Positions 13,601 through 28,400 of a stretch of 64,000 nucleotides of DNA are shown in pieces. The stretch is from NCBI RefSeq assembly GCF_021462225.1, contig NC_061805.1, forward strand, positions 30,645,958 through 30,709,957. The letters are read 5' to 3'. Both the position numbers and the translations under genes were made by a program. The notes beneath the pieces are model-generated. The model was given only the letters and a program-made list of their open reading frames with translations. It was not told the origin of the DNA and did not search any database. Origin of the DNA: Girardinichthys multiradiatus (Eukaryota > Chordata > Actinopteri > Cyprinodontiformes > Goodeidae). How positions within the stretch are numbered: position 1 is the stretch's first letter; the number at the start of each line of letters is the position of its first letter.

Positions 13601-16431
13601 CTATGATGAAACATGGTAATGGCAGCATCATGCTGTGAGGATGCTTTTTTTTCTTCAGCAGGAAGAGAGGAGTTGGCCAGAGTTGATGTCAACATGGATG
13701 AAGCTCAATACAGGGCAGTGCTGGAAGGGAACCTGAAGGCTGCAGAAGATTTAAGACTTGGTTAAAGGTTCACTTTTTAGCAGGACATGATCCTAATTAT
13801 ACAGCCAGAGCTACCATGGAATTGAATTTGTAGCATTTCCATGTATTAGAATGGCCCAGTCAAAGTGCAGACCTTCAATTCAATTGACAATGTATGGCAA
13901 GACTTGAAAACTGTTGTTTCCAGATACTCTCCATCTAATCTGCCTGAGTTTGAGCTTTTTTGCAACAAAGATTGTGCAAATATTTCAGGCTGTAGATGTG
14001 AACAGTTAGTAGAGACATACCCCAAAAGACCTAAAAATGGTTCTGCATAAGATCCCCATAAAATGCAGAGGTTTGCGGTTGTAACTGGACAAAGTATGGA
14101 AAACTTCAAAGGGTATAAATACTTTTTTAAGGTGAAGTTTTTGCATTTCTTCTTTGGGAACTATACTAAGATTAATCCAATACTTTTTAATAAATCTTAC
14201 TGTGTCCCCATGTACACAACAATTAGCCAGTTTGTAAATTGCTCACAGTCACTTCTCAGATTTTTTTATATAAGTTTCACGCTCTACTTCAGCAAAACAA
14301 TGGTGCTGTGCAGTCATCAGAGGAAAACCCAGAGTACAGCAGCTGCTCATGACGTCAAGCTGCAGTGGCTCTATAGTTCTGTTGATGGCTGATCAACATG
14401 AAGTATGAAGAACCTTTCTCCAAATCTTTACTCTGGATCTACGGCAATATCCTTGTAACATCTCCTAGCTGGACGAAATCTGTTGTCTTTTGTTTAGTTT
14501 AAACTGGTTACTCATGAGAGGAAAGAGAAAACTGGAGAGACATATGTGCTCTACTTACTGCGCTTGCATTTATTGCAGCCCTCATCACAGGGGAGACAGT
14601 CCTCCTTTGCATCTGAAACCTCATCTGGCAGAAGAAACAGTGATGATCATGTGAACTTACATATAAGAAATAAAACAGTTTGGTTCTTATTTTCTGAAAA
14701 GTGCTTTCTTCAAACATATTCAATTATGTCTGAATTAACTGAATCAAAATTTTATAGAAGAATATGATCCTCCTATAGAACATAAAAATGAAAGACAATA
14801 TATTCTCTAATGATGCAAACTCTTCTTCATAAACAAACTGTAATTGCTGGAATCCGCTGTCATTTCAGGTGCAGAAAGCTCCACCTCTGTTCTTTACCTG
14901 AAATGCTGCAAAAAGCAGAAGTTCTAGCTTTCTCTCAACTCTCCCTTGGCTGCCATTCCCAGCTGATCTCATGCTTTGATATAAACTTTGAGGTGTTTAT
15001 CTTTCACAATCTCTCAGAGGATAAAAATGAGGATTAAGATCAGAAAAAAGAGAAAAAGTCAACACCATGTGGGCCTTGGTAGAAGACTAGATTAAGGCAT
15101 GCCAACAACTCGTTTCCAAAGTTTTTTCCTTTGTTGAGATATCAAAGATAATAGAAAGATGGTCTGGACTCTTTAATTATTTGACTAACACCATGCTGAG
15201 AACATCAGAGCTCCCAGAAATAACATTTTTTAAAGTAAGATAAGAATCTACCTCTCTGAGCCGCAATCGCTCATTGACTGTTTATCATGTCGTTGCTGAA
15301 TTATTGTAATGAGATTCAATGTATTTATTACAGAAAGATGTTGATTACCTAAGAAAATAACTGCTATCATTGAGCTTTTTCTGACTAAATATTCCTCAGG
15401 GTCATAAATAACCTCTTAATGCAGATGTTTCCAGCAGAAGAAAATGACGACATGCCACCATTACATGTCTCTAACCTGTGCTGCACTTCAATTGGACACA
15501 GTGGCCATTTTGGATCTTGTATCCCGGGCTGCACTGGACGCAGCAATCTGCAGCCACACAGTTGATGCATTTTGCAGCACATGGCTCACAACGCATCATT
15601 GCAGAGTGGAAGAACCCCTCAGGACAGGCTTCCCGACACTGATCCTGAAACAGGTACCTGGGTAAACCAAACCTGTCTGGGGTGAGACAGGAAAAAAAGA
15701 GATGAGAGTGATTTCATCTTAAGAAAAGGCTGGTGCAAAGACAGACTCACAGACAGAGATTTGAGACTAATTAAGGTTTCAGAAAACCACTATCTTGGAA
15801 GTGAAGCATCATTCAAGTATGTATGGTCACATCTGCCTCGCAAAAGTTTTCATTCCTCTTGAACCTTTTCATTTGTTAACTTACAATAAAAAAAGATTTG
15901 ACGTGATAGATCAACACAGAGCAGAGCATCATTGTGAGGTGGAAGGAAAACATTTCAAGCTATGATGTGACAAAATGAAAAACCCTCCTTTTAAATTTGT
16001 GCAAACTTTTTATTTCACACAGAAAACCTAACAAATGTCATTTTTATAGTTAACACATGTATCCAATTTTCCATGATATATATTGTTAACATTGCAATAA
16101 TGCAGTGTTTTAATAAATTAACTGCTCCATTGCAGTTGCATCTCACAGTGAATGATGATTAAGTTTCTGATTAAATCCTATTTGTGCTCATTTCCACAAA
16201 AGCTTAACAAAAATGAATGAATAAACTAATTAGTATGTCTTACTTTAATTTCATACCTACCAGGTTGTTTATTTCCTTTTTTTTTTTTTTTTTTACTTTT
16301 TTTAAGTTATTTTGTTATATGCCATGGTCCTTCCTTTGTCAGTATCAAGAGATCTTCACCGTATCTAGCTGCTCTGGATGCATACCTTTGTGTGTGTGTG
16401 ACAGGGTTTGTCTGTGTGTGGGTGTGTGTGA

Positions 16432-16472
<41 letters not shown>

Positions 16473-19400
16473 GCTCTTTTGAGAAAGAAACAGGGTGAGA
16501 AAGATAGGTCTGTTTCTGTTGTTTTTGTTATATCTCATTGAGCTTCAGACAGACTAGCAATTAAATGAAACCACATTTTCAAACATAGCCTGAAAAGTTT
16601 TTCAGATAATTGAAAGTGTGTATGAAGGTGTGTGTCATGAGAAAATCTTGTGTTAATTATTTTCTTGGACATCTGGTACCTCAGAGTGAGTGTAGGTGCG
16701 TAACAGTATCTCCCCTGTGTAAACACGTTCATTCTGACAGCCATAATACTGTCTGCAACAGTGTGATAAACACAGTTGCTCCTGCCACCATCAGACTAAT
16801 ATTTCTTCAGCTGCAGGCTGTTAATGACCTCTGAGATTTATAATAATATGAGGAGAAACGACTGAGAATTAGCTCCTCTAAATTGTCAGATCGCAGCACT
16901 TAACACCAGGGTAGGTTTTGTTATAAAGGGGGGGGGGGGTCAACAAATAGACACTGTTGCAGCGAAGGCATCACGATGAACAATACAAAAGACTGATTCT
17001 CCTTTTCTTGAACACATCTATCAACAGCAACATTATAGTTTAATTAGATCCATTTACTTTCAGGAGATTAATCGGTGGTGTCTCACATAAATGAGCCTTG
17101 GCATGGTCGAAAAGCACATTTGCGCTACATTGCAGTCAGAGCGTTAAAGCTTTGCAAAGGTTTTCATACCTTTTGAGCTTTTCTCAGGTTCCAGCTCTAA
17201 CCTCATTGGATTTTGTTTGGGATTTTAAGTGAGAAACAATGCAAAGTAGTGGATAAATGGGAAGTAGGAGAAAATTATGCATGCTTTTACATTTTTTATG
17301 TGTGCGGCATCAATTTCCTTTTAGCCCTCTTCAGTCTATACTTTGTAGAATCCACCTTTTAATGCAACTACAGCTGCACGCCTGTTGAGGTATGTTTGTA
17401 CTGCCTTTCCACATCTAGAGACTTATAACTCTAATATAATAATATTTGCCCATTTTTAATCTGTGAGAATGGATTTTCAAGTATTGCTACATATTCTCAT
17501 TATTGTTTAGGTCTGAGCCTTGAGTGGGTCGTTCTAACACATGAATATGCTTTGAACCAAGCTCTGGCTGTGTGCTTAGGATGATTTCACGATACGATAT
17601 TCCTTTATCATCAGAACAAGTCTGAAAATTGTCTTGCATTACAGCACTATAGTTTAAAGAAATAACACAGACACAGATAGTACAGATAGTATCAAAAATT
17701 AAACATTGTAAGTTGAGCAGAATAAGGCATTTCAAACTGGTTAGTGTTCCATGTATAGTTTCAGGATTTATGTACAGAAGCATTTCTCTGTTTAACCTTA
17801 TTAAACTGTTGAACTTCCACCTGATGGTAACAGCCTATATTCATAATTCACAGTGTGGTCAGGGTTAGAGGTGATGTTATTAGCTAATCTTGCCATATTT
17901 TTATGGTAAGAAGATTCATAAAATTCTTCAACTGGGTATCCTACAATCTTAGAGCAAATTTTCATTTGATGAAGAAGTTCAGATTTTTCAGCAATGGACC
18001 GACCAAATCTCAAGTCTTGCAACAAGCAACCCCACAGCATGATGCTGCCACCACCATGTTTTACCAGAAATATTTACAATGGCAGCTATTAAATGGCAAT
18101 TTTAAAGTAACCCTACTAACACCAGTATTTACTGGCTACTGAGTTCACCCATTCTAGTTATTAATCGGCAGACCCCACCTTCTGTGCCGATACATGGCTG
18201 TCCAAGGATTCAAAGGTTCTAATGAGTCTACTTCTGTGGGAGTGTATACCTGTGCCACAGCTGGTGCAGTTATCAGGACCCTCATCAGTGCACGCCTTGC
18301 AAGTGTGATGACAGAGAAGACACTGCTTCCCCATGGCAAAGCGCCCCGCTTGGCAGTGAGTAACACAGCGTCCATCTTCAAAAAGCCTACATGGACATTT
18401 CAAACAAAGGTACAGCTGAAACATAAACACTTTGCATTAATTAGTTTGATTTATCCTCTGAAATGAGCAGTTTCCCATGATCTTAACCCCCCCGTCTGTG
18501 TATTTAAGTCTGATTTATACCAGCTTTCAGACCAAAGTGCAGTGGTTGTGGCAGCAGTGGTTTGTACCACTTCAGCAGTATTAGCTTACATTTTTTAAAT
18601 GAACAGTGCAGATGGAAAATGTTTCACATTTTGTTTTGTTTCAGGTTTGTCTCAGCATGGATCCAGATTGTTTTTACTGCTTCATTAATTCACACACACA
18701 AGTGCAAAGAGACTCACAAAAAGTAGGTTTAATAGAACGTTTTGTAACATTTTCTTAAACAGAAAATATGCCTCTTTACACAACTATTGAAAATCTTCTC
18801 TTTGTACTTGGATAAGGAGTGTTTGGCAGCCTAGAGATTTCTTGGGAAAGGTCCCACAAGCTTGGCATACCTTTGTCTTGGAGGTTTTTCTGTTTCTTTT
18901 TGGCAGAATCAGCCCTGAGTGAATTTCAGGTCTCTCTGGAGAAGCTCTGCTGGGTTCAGATCCAAACTCCGGCTGGCTGAGTCCAAGACCTTAAACAGTT
19001 TTTGTGTGTGTGAGGCCATTCCTTTGTTTTCTTGGCTGTTTGCTTTTTATTATTGTCTCCTTGAAACGTAAGCCTCAGTTCCAGACTAAGATCCAGAGGA
19101 TGTTGGAAATATATTAATTAATCTTTGCTTTATATTTCCATGTACTCTTCTGCTCTTTCATGATCAGACTTCCCTGCAAAATAAAGCTGCAATAATCATG
19201 TTTGGCTGAAGGGATGCTGGTATTGAGGAAAAGTGCAGTGCCAGGTTTGATTCTTAATTGACTCTAATGGCTTGTAGTCATTCAAGTGCCATTTAGCTAA
19301 TTTAACAAAATACTTTAATAAGCTTTTTAGAAACAATTAGCTTTTGGCTGCCTCTGTACCTTAAATGTTTAGTGAAGTGCTTCACCAATGTTGGCATAAA

Positions 19401-22400
19401 AACCTCAGACATTTGTTTGAAAGCTTAAGATGAACTTCATCTTTCAGCATAAGGACACAAAGCATACTAAGAATGGTGGGGCACCAGGTTGCTCGGTGGT
19501 TGAACAAGTGCATCATATGCGGAGTCTACAGTCCTCCATGCAGCTGTCCTGGGTTCGATTACCTGGACCGAGTCCATTTACTGCACAGCTTCCCCTTCTC
19601 TCTCTTTTCCTCTTCTTGTCGAGCTACAAATGAATAAAGGTCACTAGTGTAATAAACCTTATTAACAAAAACGATGAATGGTTCGACCAGGTGAAGAATA
19701 AAGTTCTGGAATGGTTCAGACTGAGTCCAGACCTGAATCTGATTAAAAATCTTTACCTAAAAGGTCTGAGTGCCTTGATAAATTCAAAAGGTGCTGCAAC
19801 AAAGTACTAGTTTAAGGATGAGCAACCACATTAAGTTTATTTCAATTTTTCACCCTAAAATGTTTCACCTTTTTAAGTTGTACAGGTTATAATGACTGTA
19901 CAAAAAGTGTTAAAATTATTTGTCTTGGTATCATTATTTTACGCCACAAAAATGTGCCACTTTAACAGAATTGTGAAGACTTATTATGTTTACCTAGGTC
20001 CAAATGGACTAAGATCAAATTATGACTCTAAAACAAACCAACTGTGTGAAACAACTAAAGTCTGAAAACATGCACTCTGCTCTGGTGATCTTTCCTTGTG
20101 AATGGTTGTAACCTTGTTTCTTGGCAGGTGGTGCAGGCCTCACTCTCCGGACCTGTGCACTGCAGACAGGTAGTATCACAAAAATGGCACTTTCCCCGTT
20201 TACTCATGTACTCCCCTGCAGACAGAGAGCCACAATAAATAACAGTTTTTTATTCAGTTATCATTGAGTTCAGTTGAAAAATACTTTATTATTCCCAAAG
20301 GGAAATTAAATGTTGTTTTAACTAATATAATACAGGTTTCTTCAAAGAGTTATTGTAGATGTTGATGGCTCTGGGCAGGAAGGATCTCCTGAAGGAGTTG
20401 GTCTTACAGCAGATCTGAAGATGCCTCTGGCAGGAGACACTCTGCTGCTGTATGTCTCGTGAAGAGGATGCTCAGGGTTGTCTGTAATGTTCTGCATTTT
20501 ATGATGAATCTTTCTTCACACTCTCCACAGCAGATCTGCAACATCTTGCTGTAAATGCTAAAGGACCAAAGCTTCCTCAAGAAGTACTTCCCTTCTTGTA
20601 GATGGCTTCACAGTTGCATCTCCAGTCTAGTCTGTTGTCCAGGTGAACACCAAAGTATTTACAGTCATATTCAATAAATTAGATTATTGAAATTTTCATT
20701 TATTTCAGTAACTCCGTTCACCAAGTGAAACACATTATATAAATTAATTACACAGAGAGATGTTTTCAAGCCAACATTGCTGTTATTTGTGATGGTTTTC
20801 AGTCTACAGCTAATAAAAACACAACATTTAGGATTAGAATATTGTATCAGACCAATTAAAAACACTTTCAATATAGACTTGTGGACTTAATGAAAAGTAT
20901 GCTTAATACCTGCTTAAAAGTAATTTTTATCTGACAAACGAGCCTCATCAGAACACATTTACTAATTTATTAAATATGACTGTATACCACCTCCACTTCT
21001 CCCATGATGGAAACAGTGCTTGACATATTCCTTTTTCTAATAACATCTACAGTCAATTTATTTGTTTCTGATTGCTCCATTTTTTTTTTTTTATTTATTG
21101 GTTTTTTCATCACTGGATACCAAACTTGAAAATATGATTTGTTAATGTCACGCTATATGCAAAAACATTTTTAAAAAGTCACTCATATATTGTTTGCTTT
21201 TGCAGTAAAAGAAGACACAATGTAAATATTTTGTGTTTGGTGATTGTAGGCTCAAAAACAGAGATAAATGCAAATAACTTAGGTTTCATGAATGAATTGT
21301 CTGTATTATAATAACAAAATTCAAACACAACTTTTTTTTAAATTAAACAACAGTGGTCATTTTTAATAACACTAGACATTGAAACCTTTAGAGTTTAATG
21401 ATTTTGTGTTTGTTACCCATAAGTGGAGACATTTTCACCCTTTCAGCAGCAAGGTAGAGAATAGCTGAAGTAATAACAAAAGCCCAAATCTCTCCAGATT
21501 GAACTTGGAAAAAAAAACTTTAAAGGACAAATATCATCATAGTTTAGAGCTACAAAAATGTATAAATTTTGAAAGTAATTCTACAAATCAAAAAAAATCA
21601 CAATCGACCAATATAAGCAATTCCAAAAGTAAATTTTGACAGCAAAAAGTCTTCGTAGTCACATCTCTTAGGTGAGTCCAATCTATTCATTATGTATTAT
21701 CTGGATCTGCAGTGTCCGAAGGACCCATGTTGTGCATAAGATACTGATTGTTTTCATGATTAAAAATAGAAACATTTTTAGTAGAAGATGGTTAACAGTT
21801 GTGTGGCTGCTTATTGGTGACACAGAAAAAGGAGAAAATTTGCAAATTTGCTACAAAGATAAAACAGTATCTCCATTGTGAACAATTTTGCCAGGGGATT
21901 ATTAAACAATTTGAATTTTGGATTTAAGAGACCAAACAACCCAAACTTGCAGAAAGAAAGAGAGCACTACATAGTCCATGCCCTGGCTGGGGGCTGATAG
22001 CTCCAGCAGAGAGTCAACAGCCAGACCGCTGACGTGACCCCTGGTGTTGTTTGTAAGTACAATGTTCCTCAGGTAAGAAAAGGCTTTACAGCAGTTTTTA
22101 TTTTTGTGTCCTCTGTTCACACAAAGCTTCTGCTGATGTTCACAGATTGTGCTAAATCAACAACCGTACTCTCCTAATCATTCATCTGCATATTTAAACA
22201 CTATTTATTTTCAATGAAAAAAAAGCAGAAAGGAGATCCATGTCAGTATTTTAACATCCCTTCCAACCACCAGGTGTGTAGCCTTGGCTTGAAGTGACTT
22301 TTTACGGCCAAACAGTATAGAAAACTAACTATAGACATGTTTACAGAATTTGAGTGTCATGACTAACGGCCTTAATGTCAATCTAAACTGACGCATGCCT

Positions 22401-25400
22401 GTAAACATCAGAGTAGCAACACTAGTTGGAATTGGAGTGAAAATGACATCGTTCTGAATGCCAGCAGATTTTTTATGTTTCATATTAGTTTTCGTCACAA
22501 TTGTCCTCCATTACTGCTGTAAATTACTGGCAGACTGGCCATAGAGTGCTTTACAATTCCACAATAGGGTGCCAGTTTGTTATGTCTCTAAACATTTACT
22601 TACTTCCTCCTCCTCTCTCGAGATTTTGTTTTACAAAACCTCATTTAATGAACTTAAATTTCAGTTTCAGACTATTAACTTAGATATAACTACTCTTGTC
22701 TTGGGTAGAAATTGGGCTAAGCAATAGTACCTGAGTTTGGCATATCAAACATGACATCTTCACTCATCTGCAGCTTTCGGATGCATTCTATGCTGCCTTC
22801 TGTTTGTTTGTTTTTTTTCCTTTTATGCTTTTTACATATTTCTCAATTTTGATCATGCAAAATGAATATAACTACTGTGAGCTAGGAGCCTTAACAAAAA
22901 CAAAATGGAAATATTATATAAATGGTAAATGGCCTGCACTTGTATAGTGCTTTATCAAGTCTGAGGACCCCAAAGTGCTTTACACTACAATCAGTCATCC
23001 ACCCATTCATACACATATTCACACAATGACAGTGGCAGTTCACAATGTAGCCACAATGTAACCTGCCACTGAGGCAGACTGACAGAAGTGATGACCTTTA
23101 AATTCTTATTTGTGACCAAGTAGTGAAAGCATCATTATTAAAGCAGAAATACTGCAGAGACTAACTTTGCTTTTGTCTGAGTTCTTGCTAAAATTGTGCG
23201 TGGGTTTCAGAAGTGCAGAAAATTGAGCTTTGGTTGCCAGAAACCTCAACACCTGGCAGAGTAATCAAGAATCATTGCATCAAAAACATTATCACAATTA
23301 TGATTGCATTCTGGGTGGATATGCAATCGCGATTCCACACTGGGTACAATTAAGAACCAGAGTTATTGTGCAATAAATCCACATAAATAAGGTTTGCCAA
23401 ATGTTTTTTTCCTTGCAAGAATAAAAGACCAAACATCTGAAAATGCATGTAAACTGTCTTATACTGCTGGTATAGAACTAAAATTTCCAAATGTCCATCA
23501 ACCTTCAATAAACTTTACTTCAAAGAAAACGACAGGCAAACAAAAGAGGCGTAAACATTGTCTCTAATGACTTTGCTATTAAACAAAGGTGACAGACACT
23601 GGTTTAAGCAAAACGATGGAGCAGGATGTTTGTGTATGTGTGAAACCAAGAGCATCTTTCTCAGTAGCGGTGAGGTTTGTCTGTGCTCTCCAGCTTTCGA
23701 TGAAAAGCTCAATTGTTCCTCTGGAAAACAAAGAGCTTTTCTGTGTACAAACACAACAGGCAGTGGCTTCCTATTCAGCCGAGCTCTGCTGAAACCATTC
23801 AAATGGCCCCCCGGATAAACGCCGATACTCTTCCTCACACCCACCCCCACACAAAAGCAGACAGAGACAGGTTTTGCAGCGGACGGAGGACCACACAGCT
23901 CTACACAGCAGAAACCTGCACTATGGAGTGCCATCCAGGAACTTAACGGTCAGAAGAAGACAGAGAGGGCGTCATTTAGGGTGGTATAACTTATTTCCTG
24001 AGCTTGTAAGGACACCAACAGTTGCTGTCATGAGACAATGCTGACAACTTCTACACCTGATTCTGATTTCGAGGTCCCCAATTTTTCTACATCTTTACAG
24101 TCCAAGAAAGCAGAAAAATTAAATCCTGCAGGTGATCAGATAACTACAGCTTTTAGATTCTGCAAATCTTGACCCGAGTTCAAACATTCAATACTCGTAA
24201 TTTATATGTAGTATATTGATCCAATTAATCTTCTATATTCTTTTAAAAAATGATCAATGTTCAGAATAATACCCCAGCATAAAGAGCCTTGCTAAAGTAT
24301 TGATACTTCTTAAGCTTTAACCATTGATCTTTTATGTGATAACCACATCTAATTATAAAGTGGAAGGAAAGGGATGTGTGGGTTTCAAATATTTTTACAA
24401 ATAAAAATAGGAAAAGTGTTGTGTGTTTTTCTACTCAGCCCTCTGTGGAGAACCACCTTTCACTAAATTTATAGCTGCAAGTCTTGAATCAATGTCTCTA
24501 CCAGCTTTAAATATCTAGAGAATGAAGTTTTTCATAGATTGTGTTTGCTGACTAGCCCAAGCTCAGATAGATTGGACAGAGAGCCTATAAACATCGGTTT
24601 TTCAGGTTTTGCCAAAGATTCTCAGTTAGATTTAGGTCTGAAATTTGACTAGGCCATTCTAACACATTAACATGCTTTGGTCTAAACCAGGGGTCAGCAA
24701 TCTTTATAACTTTAAGAGCCGTCTTTGCTTTCAGTTTAGATGAACTAAATTTATTTATAGCCACAAAAAGAATCACCTCTCCAGTCTTTTGTGATCACCT
24801 TGTTTTAATTCTATCCATTTCACATCAACTCAGACTATCTACCCCACAGCATGATGCTGGCACCCCATGTTTTGAAATTGGGATGGTGTTTTCTGGTGTT
24901 TTCACACTGTACTGTCCTACATGCAAAACACATAAAGCGTTTTGCATGTAGGACAAAGTTAATTTTGGTCTCATCTGACCAGACCATCTTCTTCCACATG
25001 TTTGCTGTGTCTCCTACATGGCTCGTGGCAAACTGCAAACAGGATTTCTTCTGGTTTTCATTCAATAGTGACTTTGTTATTGTCACTCTTCTAAAAAGGG
25101 CCAGATTTTTAGGGAATGTAGAAATGACAGTTGTGGAGGGTCATGTCTTGGTAGGTTTGAGATGCTCATACTCTTTTATGTTACTGAATAATGGACAGAG
25201 AAGTAGTAGTAGCTCAGAGCTACGGGAACTGTGTGGAAATCTATCCCTGCATCTCCAAAACATTCTCCCTGACCTCTCTGCTGTGTTCCTTGGTCTTCAT
25301 GATGCTGTTTGTTCCCAAACGTTCCCTAACAAACGTTCGAGGCCTTTTACACACTGTCCCTGTCGTGTTGCACTAGACCTCAACTCTAACCATGTTGTAT

Positions 25401-28400
25401 TAAAATCATGTTAATACCATTAATCGTCTATTTAGGAGGTTGTAGTACACTGAAACCTTTTAGGGATTTTTGTATTCTTATACTAATTTTGTTTACCTAC
25501 AGGCTGTATTGGCGTGTTTTTCAGCAAAAATTTAGGAATCACTCTAAAGACACAGCAATGAGGGGCAATCTGTGTTGACTTTGCCTCAAATCCACCAGAT
25601 CCCTACCCAAACGCGTCTGCTTTCAAATCATGATTGATGAAAAATGGGTTTTAGTTTAACAATTCCCAGAGGATCAACTGCCAGAGACTACAGGTTTTCT
25701 AAAACAAGTTTGAGGTGATTAAAAAAGTCCAGACATTTCAAATCCTGATGTAGCTGATCTTTCAAGGTTAAATGTCACCCCAGCACAAAAAAAGGCAGTT
25801 TAAATTTATAAAGAATTTATTTGCAGTAATCTAGATACATGTTCATAATACTTTAAAACTCCAATGTTCATTACCAAGCACTGTTACACAGGTCCGTCCA
25901 CCTGTGTACGGAACCCGGGAACATAATGAGCAAACTAGATTCTGGAAACCTTATTTAAAAGTCTACAGCAGGGTTCAGCAACTTTTACAATCCAAAGATT
26001 TATGTCTTATGAGTTTTTTTTTACCTTTTACATTAAAAATATTTGCTTTAAGGTAAAACCATTGATTTTATTTCAATGTTAAGGTTTTAGGGGAAAGTAA
26101 AATGTCAGCCTTTTATTACATTTTCTGATACTTCATGTCTTTGAACACGGGGTTGTCTCATTGTGCAGCAAGGACAACAGCAATGATTTTGCAGGTGGAG
26201 GCCAGACATTTTTTCCTTTCTCATTTTGTTTGACACCGAGGGTCAGTGTCACTACTGGTAGCATGAGGTGAAACCTGGACCCTACAGAGGTTGCACAAGT
26301 GTCCAACTCCACCAGAATGGCACATCAATATGTACCAATGCCCGAAGGTCTGCTGTGTCTCCCAGCACAGTCTCAAGTGCATGGAGGAGATTCCAGGAGA
26401 TAGGCAGTCACTCTAGGAGAGCTGTACAGGGCCATCAGAGGTCCTTAATCCATCAGCAGGACCAGTATCTGCTCCTTTGTGCAAGAAGGAACAGGATGAG
26501 TACTGCCAGAGTCCTACAAAGTGACCTCCCTCGGGCCACTGGTGTGAAAATCTCTGACCAAACCATTAGAATCAGATTTCACGAGGGTGGCCTGTGGGTC
26601 TGATGTCCTCTAGTAGGCACTGTGCTAACTGCCCAGCACCATGGAGCTCGACTGGGATTTGCCAGAGAACACCAGAATTGTCAGGTTTTGTACTGGCATC
26701 CTGTTCATTTCACAGATGAGAGCAGGTTCACTCTGAGATCATGTGACAGATGTGAAGGTGTCTGAAGAAGCTGTGGGGAGCGTTATGCTGCCTGCAACAT
26801 TGTTCAGGATGATCAGTTTGGTGGTGGGTCAGTGTTGGTCTGGTGAGGTATATCCATGGAGGGATGCACAGACCTGTACAGGACAAATGATGGCAGCTTG
26901 TCTCCCGCTGGGTATCGAGATGACACCCTTAGACCCATTGTTAGACCCTTAGCTGGTGAAGTACGTCCTGGGTTCCTCCTGATGCATGATGATCCCCAGC
27001 TTCTTGTTGTAAAATGCAGACAGTTCCTGAAGGATGAAGGCATTGATACCATTGACTGGCCTCCAAACACCCCTGACCTAAACCCAATAGAACATCTCTG
27101 GAACATCATGTTTAGGTCCATCCAATGGCACCAAGTTGCACCTCAGGCTTTAGGGAGCTTAGTGATGCCCTGGTCAGGATCTGGGAGGAGATACCTCTGG
27201 ACACCATCTATCATCTCATAAGGAGCATTCCCCGGCGTTATCAGGTATGTTTACAAGCACATGGGAGCTACTGAGCACCACTTTGAGTTGCTGTAATGAC
27301 ATTTCAGCAAGTTGGACTAGCCTGCTGCATCAGTTTTCAGTCTACATTCCTCTGTGACTTCAGATGAATCCCTCTGTGGGTTGATTATTTTTATTTTCAT
27401 CAAATGATGTGGCATCCTTTTATTCCAAACACATGGCAGCATGACTTTTTCCAATTAAGATCTGATGTGTTTGTAAACTGTTTCTTTATTTTTTAAGCAG
27501 TGTATATGCACACTATCTCACATTTTTATAAATATTTTATATCTTTTTACAGTTAAATACCAAAGATATGACAGTCTGATGTAAAGTAGTCAGTGTACAG
27601 CTTGTATAACAGTATAAATTTGCTGTCCCCTCAAAATAACTCAACACACAGCCATTAATGTTTAAACTGCTGGCAACAAAAGTAAGTACACACCTAAATG
27701 AAAATGTCAAAAATGTGCCTCAAATGTCACTATTTCGTGTGGCCACCATTATATTCCAGCAGTTCCTTAAATCTCTTGGGCATGGAGTTTACTAGAGCTT
27801 CACAGGTTGCCACTGAAATCCTCTTCCATTCCTCCATGACAACATTATCAAGGTGGAGGATATTAGAGGGCTTGTGCTCATCCACCTTCGATTTGAGGAT
27901 GCCCCACAGAAGAGGCTTCCTTCTGGGATGCTAGCCATGCAGACCAGTTTGATACAGTGTATGATCCGAGAACTGGCAGGATGACCCTCCACCCTTTCAA
28001 TCTGTAGCAATACTGCAGCACTCAGATGTTTATTTTCAAGACAACCTCTGGATATGAAGCTGAGCCCGTGTAATCAAGTTCTTGGATCGACCGTGGTGAG
28101 GCCTGTTCTGACTGGAACCTGTCCGGTTAAACCACTGTATGATCTAGGCCATGGTGCTGCAGCTCAGTTTCAGGTTGCTGGCAATCATCTTCTACCCTAG
28201 GCCATCTTTATGTAGAGGAACAATTCTTTTTTCAGATCCTCAGTGAGTTTTTGCCATGAGAGGCCATGTTGAACTTCCAGTGACCAGTATGAGATTGTGA
28301 GAGCGATAACACCAAATTTAACACACTTGCTTCCTGTTCAAATCTGAGACCTTGTAACACTAACAGGTCACATGACACCGGGGGGGGAATGGCTAATTGG

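Noticed and set aside
23515..23946. Overlapping ORFs up to 139 codons on both strands
   Set aside because: No family motif, no splice context and all frames similarly open; chance ORFs in a less AT-rich patch.
24851..25414. 187-codon plus-strand ORF
   Set aside because: Antisense of a decayed Tc1 transposase; reversed transposase phrases are visible on the other strand.
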